A DNA stretch of 64,000 bases from Puccinellia tenuiflora (Eukaryota; Streptophyta; Magnoliopsida; Poales; Poaceae). The DNA lies in the NCBI GenBank assembly GCA_012064385.1, contig QRDG01000061.1:554296-618295 (forward strand). Direction: 5' to 3'. The position numbers were made by a program, and so were the translations under genes. Positions 1-10,910 of this stretch are shown piece by piece (the stretch's first letter is position 1; each line of letters starts with the position of its first letter). The notes under the pieces were generated by a model that had not been told where the DNA came from, did no database searches, and worked only from the letters and a program-made list of their open reading frames with translations.

Positions 1-1419
1 AAACTCTACAAGATAGAATAATTGTATTTGTCTTTTGAAGTTATAATCTTGTTGTTTATTTAATAATTCCTAAAATGGGTTAAATAATACCAAATTAGGA
101 AAATTCATAACTTATTAAATATTAATCCAAAAATTATGAATAAGATATCAATGTGATCAACACTTCAAACTCAATCAAACCATGCTACACATCATGATCA
201 CAAATATTTATTTGATGGTATTCATAATTGGTTTAAAAGAATTAAATTCCTTTAATTACTTAATTTGCTATTTATTCATCGGTGCTCCGAAAATTACAAA
301 TAAAGTACCAAAATGATCGGAAGGGCAAACCCTAACCATTCATGTCATGTTCATGCATATTTGAGCCACTTCTCTAATAATTTAATAATTTATAAAGAAT
401 GTGGTCACTAAGATAAATATGGGGTTGTTTCCAAATAATTGCAATAATTATTGGGCTCCCCATTTAATTTTGTTATTCAATTTATATGATGGTATCTTTG
501 CATCAATTTGACATGTCATCATGTGATTGAGCATTGCACCTTGTGTTCGTGTGATTTATTTGTTCTTTTGTATTATTTTTGGGTATCGATGGATTCCGGA
601 GTCGAGGGTCTCTCTACCTACCCCAATGAACCGTACTACGCGCCCCGGTAGCAAGGCAAGAGATAACCTAACCTTCTTGGCATCTAGAATCCAAATGATT
701 TATAAACTTATTTTATCCACCATACTATTGCATGCGATTCCAATGTCAATTTTTTGATCAAGATGTATAGTATCCTATGAATGCATGTTTATCCCCTGAA
801 CCATCACATGCTTCCCCTCCTATGAACTTTAGGGTGGATGTGTTGGCCGGATACAAATTATAATTGCTGTTTCTATGCTTAGCTATGCTTAGCCATGCTT
901 AGTCGAATTACTAGTTATGTCCGTTGTTTAATGGCATATTGATGATTGATGATGGAATGTTAGGACATGATGGTTACTTGTGGTGTATATTTAAAATGCT
1001 AAAAGGCTTGGGTGAGTTGCCATCGGGGATGGTGTTTTGCCTCACTCTTGCCCCTAGGTGCGAGTTCTTTACCTCTTGAACTAAGACTGAGCGTGCTTCC
1101 AAAGGTGGGGACATATGGAATCCCCTGTGACCGAATAAGTTGTGAGGGGCTTGTCAAGGGTCCTCTAGTTTGCCATTTCCATTTGCGCGTGAGTGTGTGG
1201 GTGGAAAAGGAACGAGGATGGTGGTGTTTAGGATGTGGCCGCGGGGCAGGGCGTTGGAGGTGTTGAACCTGTCCTTCGGCACACTGATGGTCCTTGAGTA
1301 AGCCTCATGCAATGTAAAAGTCTAACCGCGCCCACTCGCCGGCCTTCCCCGGAAGAGGGCCAATCAGGTGAGCCGTACGGTACCGATGGGTAAATTAGTA
1401 CACCCCTGTAGGGTAAATC
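1..1419 (+). mobile_element. LTR A, left part (split by a Gypsy insertion)
   Basis: AT-rich noncoding sequence that continues at 10911-11816 once the inserted Gypsy element is removed. It aligns by eye with 12640-13930 (LTR B): shared blocks include the stretch around 'ttcatgcatattt', 'atggggttg', 'ccatcgggg' and 'ggtaccgatgggtaaatta'. The 5-bp TSD aaatc of the Gypsy insertion is at 1415-1419, repeated at 10911-10915. The LTR's own 5' end lies left of the window. Plus orientation is inferred because the element ends ...GGGGCGTTACA at 11816. I see no coding region here. Confidence 0.8.
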
Positions 1420-2493
1420 TGTCGGAGAACTGTCCCAGGAACTGGGGGTGTCTCGAGAAGGATCGAGTAAGGGGCTGAACACGGAATCAAACAACCCTCA
1501 ACGTGCTCCGGCGACGGTGCTCGTCGGACTCGCTGCGGGACAGCACTGCAGAAAGGGAACTCTCGGTCTTACCCAGGTTCAGGGCCCTCTTGTGGAGGTA
1601 AAACCCCTACGTCCTGCTCTGGTGTATTGCACTGCTTGGAGAGTTCACAGTACAAGGAGAGCTTGTCGAGCTCGAGGTGTCTGGCTATGGCTACTAGCTA
1701 TTCTTCAGATCTAGGGTTTGGGCTCAGGATTCTTGGACCGAACCTAGTGAAGAGTCGAACCCTTTGCTTAGGCGTGCTCCTCCTCCTTTTATAGGCGTCC
1801 TGGACCTCTTCTGCCCAAACATTTGGGCGGGAAGGGTTACCACATGGCGACGAAGGAGGAGGCGCGGTGCACCGTAAAGGTGAAGTCCACCATAAAGGTA
1901 AAGCCCGTGGACGCGGTCCACGGCAGGGAACGGCGTCACCAAAGCTGAAAAGGGGCACCGACCAGCTGGACAGCGGGCTGGCGCTTGCCAAGGTGGGAGG
2001 TGACCCACGGTGACGTCGTCCATGGAGCGTAGCTGCAGACTGTCCCTTATCACCAAGAGGCAATACTCGTTGTCCGTTTTGCTTGGCTCCGCTTTGTTGA
2101 CTGCTTTATACATGGAAACGGCAACTGCGGCGTCATCGTCATGGCGCGTAGGCACGCGCGTCACTCTGCACACGGCGCAGAGCCCATGTGCGCTCTGCCG
2201 TGGGGGCAGAGATTGCTTCACGAGGAAGGCGCTTCGCGAGACGAAAAAGCCTCGCCGAGCCTTTCAAGTTGGTCCTTAGCAGAATTGCGGGCGGCGTCGG
2301 AGACGCCTTGTCGAGGAGCGATCCCTCGCCAAGGGGGAGAATCCTTGGCGAGGAGAAAAACCCTTCGCGAGGGGAAGAATCCTCGCGGAGCTCGCCAGGC
2401 TTGGAGAGCCTGGTCCTTAGCGAAAATCATCCAAAGAATCTTGTGGGCCCTGGCAGGCCGGCCCGTGGTACCCTGGTTTCCACTGTGCCGACA
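1420..2493 (-). repeat. 3' LTR of the Gypsy element (left copy)
   Basis: Direct repeat of 9834-10910. Read on the minus strand it begins TGTCGGCACAGTGG and ends AGTTCTCCGACA, with CCGACA/TGTCGG as terminal inverted repeat. A TATAAAA box is at 1787-1793 (minus). The inner side (from 2494) abuts a purine-rich tract on the minus strand. Confidence 0.92.
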
Positions 2494-2512
2494 GTAGCCC
2501 CCGGGCCCGTGA
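2494..2512 (-). other. Polypurine tract of the Gypsy element
   Basis: On the minus strand the bases directly before the 3' LTR read ...GGGCCCGGGGGCTAC, a G-rich tract in the place expected for plus-strand DNA priming. Assigned by position and composition only. Confidence 0.6.
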
Positions 2513-2798
2513 CGGGCACGCCGAGGCCCATGACGAAGGCGAAGCGTCGAGGGGTCAAAGATGCCTGACAGGGCCGCGACACGTGGCACGCAGCGGTTGC
2601 ACCCGCGGCCACGACCTCCTCGGCTCCAACAGGCGACGTGGCAGGGCCCGCCACGACTCGGGAGCCGGTCAATAAAGCCTGGGTGCGCAGGCAGCGCCCG
2701 TTACTTCTCCCATAACTCCTCCGCACATTTCTCCCCACGCCTCCAACCTCTCCAGAGCGCTCCAACTCCAGAGTCCTCTTCTTCTTCTCCGGCGACCG

Positions 2799-5700
2799 AT
2801 GGCACCCAAGAAAGCAGCCACCGACCCGAAGGGCAAGGCCACGGCGCAGGCGGGCACGTCCGCGGCGATGGCGCGCGCCGCTGCTCTCGAGGGAGCACTG
2901 CCGCGGACGCGTGTCACCGCGGCGACGATAGCGACGGTGCGCCACCTGGCGGCGGCGCGAACCAACGAGCACGGCGCCACCGAAATGAGGCCGGCCAGTA
3001 GCAGACTCACCGAGGCCTTCTACCCCATCTTCCTCCATACTCTCTACGCCGGCCTGGTGCCACCATTCTCCGACTTCCTCTTGGCGATCTTGGAGGTGTA
3101 CCAGATCCAACTGCTCCATCTTCATCCCAATTCCATCCTCATCCTCGCCATCTTCGCCCACTTCTGCGAGGCCTACCTCGGCATCCGTCCCTCGGTGGCG
3201 CTCTTCCGCAGCTTCTACTCTCTTCGGAACTCCGCCAAGGGCGAGCGGCTTGGGTGCGTCTCCTTCCGCATCGCCGACGCCAGGAGCGAGAACTACATCC
3301 CCATCGCCTGGTGCGGTGAGGACGCCATCACCAAGGTGACGAAGAAGGTGGACAAGTTCCGCGAGAAGTGGCTCTTCGTCGACGCCAAGGCCACTTACCC
3401 TCTCCTGGAGGTGCCTGAGGGGCCCCCGAGGAAGTGGGCGCGCTGGGCGAGCGCGGACTTCAGGGGCTCGAGGCTTGACGTGGTGTACGAGTATATTCGA
3501 CGCATCCGCGAGGCAGGGGTCACCGGCCAGATGGTGGCAAGGGACTTCACCAGGCGCCGCATCGCCCCCCTCCAACAGCACGCCGAGCCGGTGTGGCAAT
3601 ACGACGGCAAGAAGGACGCAATGCGGCTAAGCAGGGACGGCTTCGCGCCTGAGGTGCTACGCCAGATCATGGGCGTTCTCTTCACGTCGCCGGAGATCCC
3701 GCCCGCCAAGAAGGAGGCGGCCAAGCCGCTCATCTGCTTCGCCGAGGAAAGCATCGAGGAGCAGCGCGCGCACATGCCCACATTCGACGAGTGGGGAATT
3801 GTGCCCGCGGGGCACCGCGGGCCTCGCCCTAACCCGTGGGCGGCGGAGCCGGAGTACATGGATGAGGCTCCGGGGGCTGAGGAGGCTGAAGAGTCCGCCG
3901 AGGAGGAGGCCTCGAGAAGCGAGGACCCCCTCGGCGAGGACGAGGCTTCGAGGGGCGCTGACCCCGTTGGTGAGGGTATCGGCTCCTCCAGGAGCGCCCA
4001 CGCCGAGGTGGACCTCCAGGAGCTCTCCTCCGACGACGAGGAGGATGCCTTCCGCGTCGTCCGCTCCCAGCGCGCCGAAGAGGAGGAGGAGACGAGCGGC
4101 GGCGGAAGAGGGCGTTGCGAACCCCGCTCCAAGGCCGCCCACGACAGGAGGGCCGCAACCGCGAGAGACATCCCTCGCGCGGAGACAGGAACGGCCCGGG
4201 AGGAGGCCGGAGCAAGCCACACCCAGCCACCCAAGGCGAAGAAGAGGGTGTGGGTGATGGCCGGCGAGTAAGTCTTTGATCTTTCCTTTTCCCTCGACAC
4301 TTTGTCTGAGAAAGCTTCCTTTATGGATCTCCAACTTGGCTTCCTTCCAGGCAGCCTGCGGAGCCAAAGAGGCGGCGGCTCGGCCAGGCTGGAGAGACCA
4401 CCAGCGTCGTCGCGGAGACGCCGGCGGCTGGCGAGCCGCAGCAGGCAGTTAATCCTCCCGTGGTCGAGCACCGCGTGGAGGAGGAGACCGTAGAGGCGGC
4501 GCCGTCGCCAACCAGGGCGGCGTCTCCTCCAGCGACGGAGCATCGCGCAGGAGAGGCGAGGGCGGAGGCAACGCCGCCGTCGCCAACCAGGGCGACAACC
4601 CCTCCCGTCCAGCAGGAGACGGAGGAGGAGAGGGTGGACGAAGACATCGTCGTGGAGCCGCCTCCAGAGGAGGAGGCCTCCTCGAGAAGGGCTGACGCGC
4701 CCGAGGACGCGGCGGACGCGGTCGTTGCAGAGGGGGCCAGAGGCACCCCTGAGGAGCAGGAGGCGGTGGCGACGCCGGAGCCCACTGGCGCTGAAGCTGA
4801 GCGCGAGAGGGCGCCCAGCCCCCAGAGGGCGACCGAGGCGAGCGCCGAAGAAGGCGCCCCCACAAGCCCCCGGATCGCACCAGAGGCGGTCGTGGGTCCG
4901 AGGCAGGACCCGGGCGCCTCAACGAGGATCGAGGGGACTGCACCCAACGGCAGCGTGGGAGTCTCCTTGGCGCTGCAAGCGCCGCAGCGTCAAGCAGCCC
5001 ATCGCCGGATCATCCTCAACCGGGCGCGGCGAGCGCTCGACGGGCTGGAGGAGCAGCTCGCCAAGGAAGAAGACGCCCTGGCAGAGGAAAGGGCAAGGCT
5101 CGGCGAAGCCTGGATTCTTCTCCACGAGAGGGTGGAGATGTGCCGCCGGCAGGACGCGGCGGCAAAGGCGGCGCGCGAGGAAGCGATCCGCTTCGCCAAA
5201 GAGACCCGCGACAGCGTCAAGCGGGAGGCGCAGGAGGTGATGGACGAGCTCGACGCCGCCAGGGAGGCACTCGAGGAGGAAACCACCACCAAGCACCAGG
5301 AGCTGGCGGCTACGGAGCAGAAGTTTGCTGCCGACTCCGAGAGCACCCGGGCCAGCCTGAAGGAGCTCCGCGAGCTGCTTGATGCTCGCGAGGGACAGCT
5401 GGTGCCCCGCGAGGCGGAGCAGGTGCGGCGTGAGGAGGAGCTCTCCCTCGGGGAGAAAGAGCTGCTCAGGCGCGAGGAGCAGGTCCAGCTGCTCGAGAAG
5501 GACCAGGCCACCCGCGAGGGGCAGCTGGAGGAGCATGAGGGTCGGGTGGCCGCCGACGAGGCCAACCTCGCAGCGGAGCAGAAGAGGCTCCAAGAAGAGG
5601 CTGACCTCAAGGTCAAACTCGTCCGCGAAAGCCTCTCCAAAGAGTATGACGAGAAGGTCGCGAAGCACGAGGACCGCCTCAAGACCAAGCGCAAGGAGCT

Positions 5701-6349
5701 CGAGAAGCGCATCAAGGAGCTTGAGCAGGAGGAGAAGCGGTTGACCCCTTGCCTCGAGGTCTCTTAGGAGGCTCAGGCGCGCGCTGAGGGAAACGCCTTC
5801 GCCTTGGAGAGGGACCTGGACGAGCTCCGGCAGCAGGCGGGGCCGGTCGCGGCTCTGGCGGAGCAGGCACGGGACCAGCGCCAGGTCGACCGGTTCATGA
5901 CGCGCCAGCGCCAGAGCATTCTCCAGAGCTTGGTGAGCCGCGTGCGCGCGGTCGGGAGAGATCTGAGGATCGACGTCCCCTACTTCTCCGCGGCGACCGA
6001 TGACGAAACCTCGTATTCGCATTTCTTCGAGCAATTCCTCGGAAAGCTTGAAGGGGTCGCGAAGAGCTTTGACAAGCGCGTCGTGGAGGAGAGTCGCGAC
6101 CTCCTTGTCGTCGCCGTCACCAACGTCTTCAGCAACCTCGTGAGGCTCCAGCCCTCACTTGATCTTGAGGACGTAATAGCGCCGCTGCGCGCCATCAGCG
6201 ACAAGGCGCGTGAGACCGCCACGCTGGCCGCCATCGCGTTCGCCAAGAAATTCGACCAAGTAGTGATCGAAGGCGACGACGGGGATGCCCTGGAAGAGGC
6301 GGAAACCGTCGTGTACCAGGCAGGCACCTCAGGAGGCGTGACGGCTTGA
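2799..6349 (+). pseudogene. Antisense ORF of the Gypsy element (Transposase_28/PF04195-like, coiled coil), one internal stop
   Basis: Exon 1 is 2799-4267 and exon 2 is 4351-6349. The 83-bp intron has a perfect donor (GTAAGT at 4268) and acceptor (TTCCTTCCAG ending at 4350), and splicing joins the frames in phase. The product would be about 1155 aa. Residues about 65-270 (motifs FYPIFLHTLYAGLVPPFSDF and LAIFAHFCEAYLGIRP) resemble the plant 'putative gypsy type transposon' domain. The middle is acidic and Glu/Ala/Pro rich. About 200 residues of heptad-like Glu/Leu/Arg coiled coil follow, then a conserved-looking C-terminal part ending GGVTA. A single in-frame TAG at 5765-5767 breaks an otherwise open frame of the same phase on both sides. 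It lies opposite to gag, so it cannot come from the element's genomic RNA. Function is unknown; nuclear or capsid-associated roles would be guesses. Confidence 0.75.
4268..4350 (+). other. Intron of the antisense ORF
   Basis: 83 bp, donor GTAAGT and pyrimidine-rich acceptor ending CTTCCTTCCAG. Removing it joins codon position 2 of exon 1 to position 3 of exon 2 and keeps the frame open; without splicing translation stops at 4269-4271. Confidence 0.8.
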
Positions 6350-7350
6350 GCTCCTTGCCTGCAGCTGGACGCGCAGAGGGCACATTTATCTTAGCCATTT
6401 TGATTGTAAACTTTGTAAGAACTTGTTAAGTTATATTGGAGCGTGCTTGTGAATGTCCCTCGGGAAGCCTTTGTCTTTACTCCTCATGTCTTTTTCGCTC
6501 TACGTCTTAGGACCCTCTCTTAGCGCTACACCACCGCCGCTTCGGTATGTGAGAGTCATGGCTCCACAAGGCCGGGGGGTGTGTGAGGCCTCAAGAAGTA
6601 AGAGCTCCTCGAAGCGCGATGCTTGGGGCTCCCCTTTGACGTGCAAGCAGCCCATGAGGCGTAGGAGAGAGAAAAGAGACTCAAGGGGCAAAAACCAACG
6701 AGAGGAAATTTCGACCAAGTCTTTGTACTTAGCTTAGCGAGGCATTCTGCCTTGGAGAGGGTGTTGGTTCCCTGGCGAGATGTTTTCGCTTTGACGTTGC
6801 CTGAGGCTTGGAGAGCCTGTTTTCCTGCACTTGGAGAGATAGGCATACCCACAAGCAATAGATAGCTAAAAATCTTATGGTGCTCGTAGGTTCCTTCATG
6901 TGTGTCTCGCGAGGAGAAACAGGCACCAAGGTTTTGGTGATCCTTGGTGAGTTGACGTGCGCGGGAGCTGACCCATGAGTTCAGAGCTCCTTGGGAGTTG
7001 ACATGCATGAGAGCTGACCCGCCAGTTCAGAGCTCGGATCCCTTGGGTTTTAGGTGCTGCCGGGATGCTCCCGTGGCATGGCACCCTGCTAGCCCCCGCT
7101 CGCGAGATACGCATGAGGGATCATACGAGCGAGAGAGGAAAGTAAACAACGGTAGATCTTGCCGAAGTAACAAAATATGCTTGGCGCGATGCGCAAAGGT
7201 TCAGAATGACCTGAAATAGAGGTTTGTTACACTGGCGTGGCCAGAGGTTTTTCCCTTCGATGATGAAGCCTTGCTTCTCTGGACACATCGGACGGTATCC
7301 GGGCGAACATGTCAGGGTTTTGCCCTGAGGAAGGCGACGAGCGCGCTTTC
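6350..7350. other. Noncoding spacer of the Gypsy element
   Basis: About 1 kb between the two ORFs, in the interval where pol would be expected in an autonomous element. No RT or integrase motif was seen in any frame. It holds an imperfect tandem repeat of about 50 bp at 6950-7035 (two copies of 'gagttgac..g..gagctgacc..gagttcagagctc'). Confidence 0.6.
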
Positions 7351-9782
7351 CTATTTGGGAGGTAGGTTGGCGCCGATGGTGACACAAGCCCCCGAGCCGC
7401 TTGCCTCCAGAGACACTTGCTTTGTCGCAGCCTTCTCCTGGGAGAACAGCTGCTTCTTCTTCGCGGGGGGCCTCGGGAGGGGTTCCTCGTCTTCGTCAGC
7501 GGGTGACGCCACCGCGGCAGCCTTGTAGGCCGCTTGCGCAGCGTACAGGGCGTCCGAGACCGCGCCGCGGATGACAATGGTGCCACCCGAGCCAGGGAGC
7601 TTGACGAGGTTGTAGGCGTGGTGGGTCACCGCCATGAATTTGGCGAGGGCGGGGTAGCCGAGTATGGCGTTGTAGGGCAGGCCGATGTGCACGACGTCGA
7701 AATCGATCAGCTCGGTGCGGTAGTTGGCCTTGGTGCCGAAAGTGACGGCGAGCCTCACCTGCCCCAAAGGGGTAGTGAGACCCTCTGTCACTCCCGAGAA
7801 GGGCCTGGTAGGGCATGAGCCGCTCGTAGGTCACCTGCAGCTTCTCGAATGTCTCGACGGAGATGACGTTGAGGCCAGCACCCCCATCAATGAGCGTCTT
7901 AGAGACGGTGATGTTGTTGATTGTGGGGGTGCAGACCAGCGGGATGGTGCCAACGGTTGAAGTAGACTTGGGGTGGTCGCCGGAGTCGAATGTAATGGGG
8001 CACTGGGACCACTTGAGGGGCCTGGAGGCCTCGACTCCAGGGAGGGCTGCTGCGACCTCGCGAGCGAGTTGCTTGAAGTGGCGGTTGGAGCGAGGGGCCT
8101 GAGCCCCGCCAAGGATGCAAGCGGCTCCACGAGGCATCTGGTAGCCCTCGTCAGCCTCGGCAGGCAGGTTGTCGTTCGCGGGCTGGGCAGCATTGGCCTG
8201 AGGGTTCTGCTGGTAGTTGTTGTTGTAGTTGTTGTTCCAGCGTCGCCCCCGTGGCCGCCGCGGCCTCCGCCGCGGCCTCCGCGGCCTCCGTTTGCCTCGC
8301 GAGCCTCGCGAGCCTCGCGAAGTCTCTTGATGTCGAAGCAGTCCTCGGTGGCGTGAGAGTGCCTGTTGTGGTAGATGCAGAAGGGACGATCATCCTTCTT
8401 CTCAGGTCCTGCGGCTGGAGTGGCAGCTTGGCGAGGCTGCTTGGCGTCGGGCTCTGCCGCGAGGATCGCAGTAGTCTTGCGCTTCTTGGAGGATTTCTTC
8501 TTCTTGGACCCCTCGGTGGGGTCCCCTGGCTCGTTCTTGACGAACAAGCGGCCCTCTTCAGCCTTGGCGCACTTGTCCTGCCAGGTCGAAAAGCTTGACG
8601 ACGGTGGTAATGTTGTCGTGGATGCCAAGCTTCTCGAGCATCCACACATCTGTGACCCCAGCCTGGAAAACCGAGATGACCTGTGTGTCGGTGGCGTTGG
8701 GGATCTTGTTGCGCACTTGGCTGAAGTGCTGGATGTACTTACGGAGGGTCTCGCCGGGCTTCTGACGCACGGCGCGGAGGTCGTTGTAGGTGAGGCCGCG
8801 CTCGTACGTGCCCTTGAAGTTGGCGACGAAGAACCGGCAGAGCTCCTCCCAGGTGTTGATGGACTCGGCGGGGAGGTTGGTGAGCCATGAGGACGCAGAG
8901 TCCTTGAGGGCCATGGGGAACCAGTTCGCCATGACCTTGTCGTCGCCCCCGCGGCCTGGATGGCCAGAGAGTAGAGCTGCTGGAACTCCAGGGGGTTGTT
9001 CTTGCCGTCGTAGCGCGGAGGGAGGTCCGGCCTGAACTTGACCGGCCAGACGACGCGACGGAGGCTGCGAGTGAACGCGGCCGTCGTGCCGTAGGTGACC
9101 GTGCCGTTGGCGAGGGTGGCGCGGAGGTGGCGCCCAGCGGTGGCGACGTCCTGGACGGCGCGGTTGCGGTGTTCCTGCCCGCGCTCGATGCTCACGCGTG
9201 CGTCCTCAGGGGCTCGCTGCACGATTTGGCAGTCATGTGGCGACGACGCGTGCGATGCAGCGCGGCCGTCGCGAGGAGGAGCCCCCGCTGGAGCAGGTTG
9301 CGGTGGAACCGGTGGAGCTGGAGCGGGCGCGGGCTGACGAGGAGGCGCGGGAGGTGCGCCGTGTGCCACGTCCCCACGAGTGCAGACGGAACCAAGGAAC
9401 GAGACGGCACGGGTGCCGCGGCGCGAGTGGCGCCGATGAGCTCGGCAACGCGGTTGAGCCAGGCCTCCTGAGCCGCCGGCGTGGGGCGGTACTGCAACAG
9501 CTCCTGCGCCATGAGGAGCGCAGTCGCCGGGCTGGGCGCAGGGCGGCCCAGCGAGGAGGCAGCACGGTCCCACGACAGAGGCAGGGAGGAGGCCTCCTCT
9601 TCGCCGAGGTCATCCTCAGCGTGGTCGACGTCGTCGTCGTCCGGGTGCTCGACGCGGGGCTCGGGGTCGACGCGGTGCTCCGGAGCAGAGCTCCCACGCG
9701 GGCGGCCGCGCGGGCGGCCTGCGGGAGCGGTGGCGGCGCTAGCCGTCCGGCGAGCGAGACGTTCGGCACGAGAACCGGCCAT
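7351..9782 (-). pseudogene. Gypsy gag-protease, several frameshifts
   Basis: Starts at ATG 9782 (MAGSRAERLARR...) next to the PBS. Recognisable parts in order: Ala/Pro-rich N-terminus; a retrotransposon gag domain (8558-8932, e.g. WEELCRFFVANFKGTY and GETLRKYIQHFSQVRNKI); a Lys-rich linker; one zinc-knuckle-like motif (CIYHNRHSHATEDC, near 8370); a Gly/Arg-rich stretch; and an aspartic protease with TLIDGGAGLNVIS as active site (about 7880) and LPYNAILGYPALAKF (about 7670). These lie in three frames, so at least five frameshifts are needed (near 9380, 8950, 8580, 8210 and 7780). The product would be capsid and its processing protease. It is not functional as it stands. The frame ends at 7351 without pol. 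Confidence 0.85.
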
Positions 9783-9814
9783 GGCTGTGTCGAGGATGAA
9801 GACGCGCCTCAGCC

Positions 9815-9831
9815 CCCTACCTGGCGCGCCA
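9815..9831 (-). other. Primer-binding site of the Gypsy element
   Basis: On the minus strand, two bases after the 5' LTR, the sequence reads TGGCGCGCCAGGTAGGG, with the TGG start and position of a tRNA primer site. I did not match it to a particular tRNA. Confidence 0.65.
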
Positions 9832-9833
9832 AA

Positions 9834-10910
9834 TGTCGGAGAACTGTCCCAGGAACTGGGGGTGTCTCGAGAAGGATCGAGTAAGGGGCTGAACACGAAA
9901 TCAAACAACCCTCAACGTGCTCCGGCGACGGTGCTCGTCGGACTCGCTGCGGGACAGCACTGCAGAAAGGGAACTCTCGGTCTTACCCAGGTTCAGGGCC
10001 CTCTTGTGGAGGTAAAACCCCTACGTCCTGCTCTGGTGTATTGCACTGCTTGGAGAGTTCACAGTACAAGGAGAGCTTGTCGAGCTCGAGGTGTCTGGCT
10101 ATGGCTACTAGCTATTCTTCAGATCTAGGGTTTGGGCTCAGGATTCTTGGACCGAACCTAGTGAAGAGTCGAACCCTTTGCTTAGGCGTGCTCCTCCTCC
10201 TTTTATAGGCGTCCTGGACCTCTTCTGCCCAAACATTTGGGCGGGAAGGGTTACCACATGGCGACGAAGGAGGAGGCGCGGTGCACCGTAAAGGTGAAGT
10301 CCACCATAAAGGTAAAGCCCGTGGACGCGGTCCACGGCAGGGGAACGGCGTCACCAAAGCTGAAAAGGGGCACCGACCAGCTGGACAGCGGGCTGGCGCT
10401 TGCCGAGGTGGGAGGTGACCCACGGTGACGTCGTCCTTGGAGCGTAGCTGCAGACTGTCCCCTTATCACCAAAGAGGCAATACTCGTTGTCCGCTTTGCT
10501 TGGCTCCGCTTTGTTGACTGCTTTATACATGGAAACGGCAACTGCGGCGTCGTCGTCATCGCGCGTAGGCACGCGCGTCACTCTGCACACGGCGCAAAGC
10601 CCATGTGCGCTCTGCCGCGGGGGCAGAGATTGCTTCACGAGGAAGGCGCTTCGCGAGGCGAAAAAGCCTCGCCGAGCCTTTCAACTTGGTCCTTAGCAGA
10701 ATTGCGGGCGGCGTCGGAGATGCCTTGTTGAGGAGCGATCCCTCGCCAAGGGGGAGAATCCTTGGCGAGGAGAAAAACCCTTCGCGAGGGGAAGAATCCT
10801 CGCGGAGCTCGCTAGGCTTGGAGAGCCTGGTCCTTAGCGAAAATCATCCAAAGAATCTTGTGGGCCCTGGCAGGCCGGCCCGTGGTACCCTGGTTTCCAC
10901 TGTGCCGACA
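9834..10910 (-). repeat. 5' LTR of the Gypsy element (right copy)
   Basis: 1,077-bp direct repeat of 1420-2493, about 98-99% identical by hand comparison. As the upstream LTR for minus-strand transcription it should drive gag. Confidence 0.92.
10201..10207 (-). promoter_or_regulatory. TATA box in the 5' LTR
   Basis: Minus strand reads CCTATAAAAGGAGG, a strong plant TATA box about 705 nt into the LTR. It is conserved in the other LTR (1787-1793). Transcription would start about 30 nt downstream. Confidence 0.65.

Larger units (their letters stand above)
1420..10910 (-). mobile_element. Non-autonomous Ty3/Gypsy-type LTR retrotransposon with antisense ORF
   Basis: A complete 9,491-bp element with two LTRs of about 1,075 bp, TG...CA termini and a perfect 5-bp TSD (aaatc, 1415-1419 and 10911-10915). 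On the minus strand the order is 5' LTR (9834-10910), primer-binding site, gag-protease (9782 to about 7351), noncoding spacer, antisense ORF (read on plus, 2799-6349), polypurine tract and 3' LTR (1420-2493). I find no reverse transcriptase, RNase H or integrase motif, so it would need enzymes from a related autonomous element. Gag/protease type and an antisense extra ORF near the 3' LTR fit the Tat-like branch of grass Gypsy elements; that placement is inference. The LTRs differ by roughly 13 substitutions and 3 small indels (hand count), so the insertion is fairly young. Confidence 0.9.

Noticed and set aside
2427..3599. Long minus-strand open frame (390 codons)
   Set aside because: It is antisense to the real antisense ORF's exon 1 and has low-complexity, GC-driven composition with no motif. 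The other long minus frames at 3395-4543 and 4919-6034 are rejected for the same reason.
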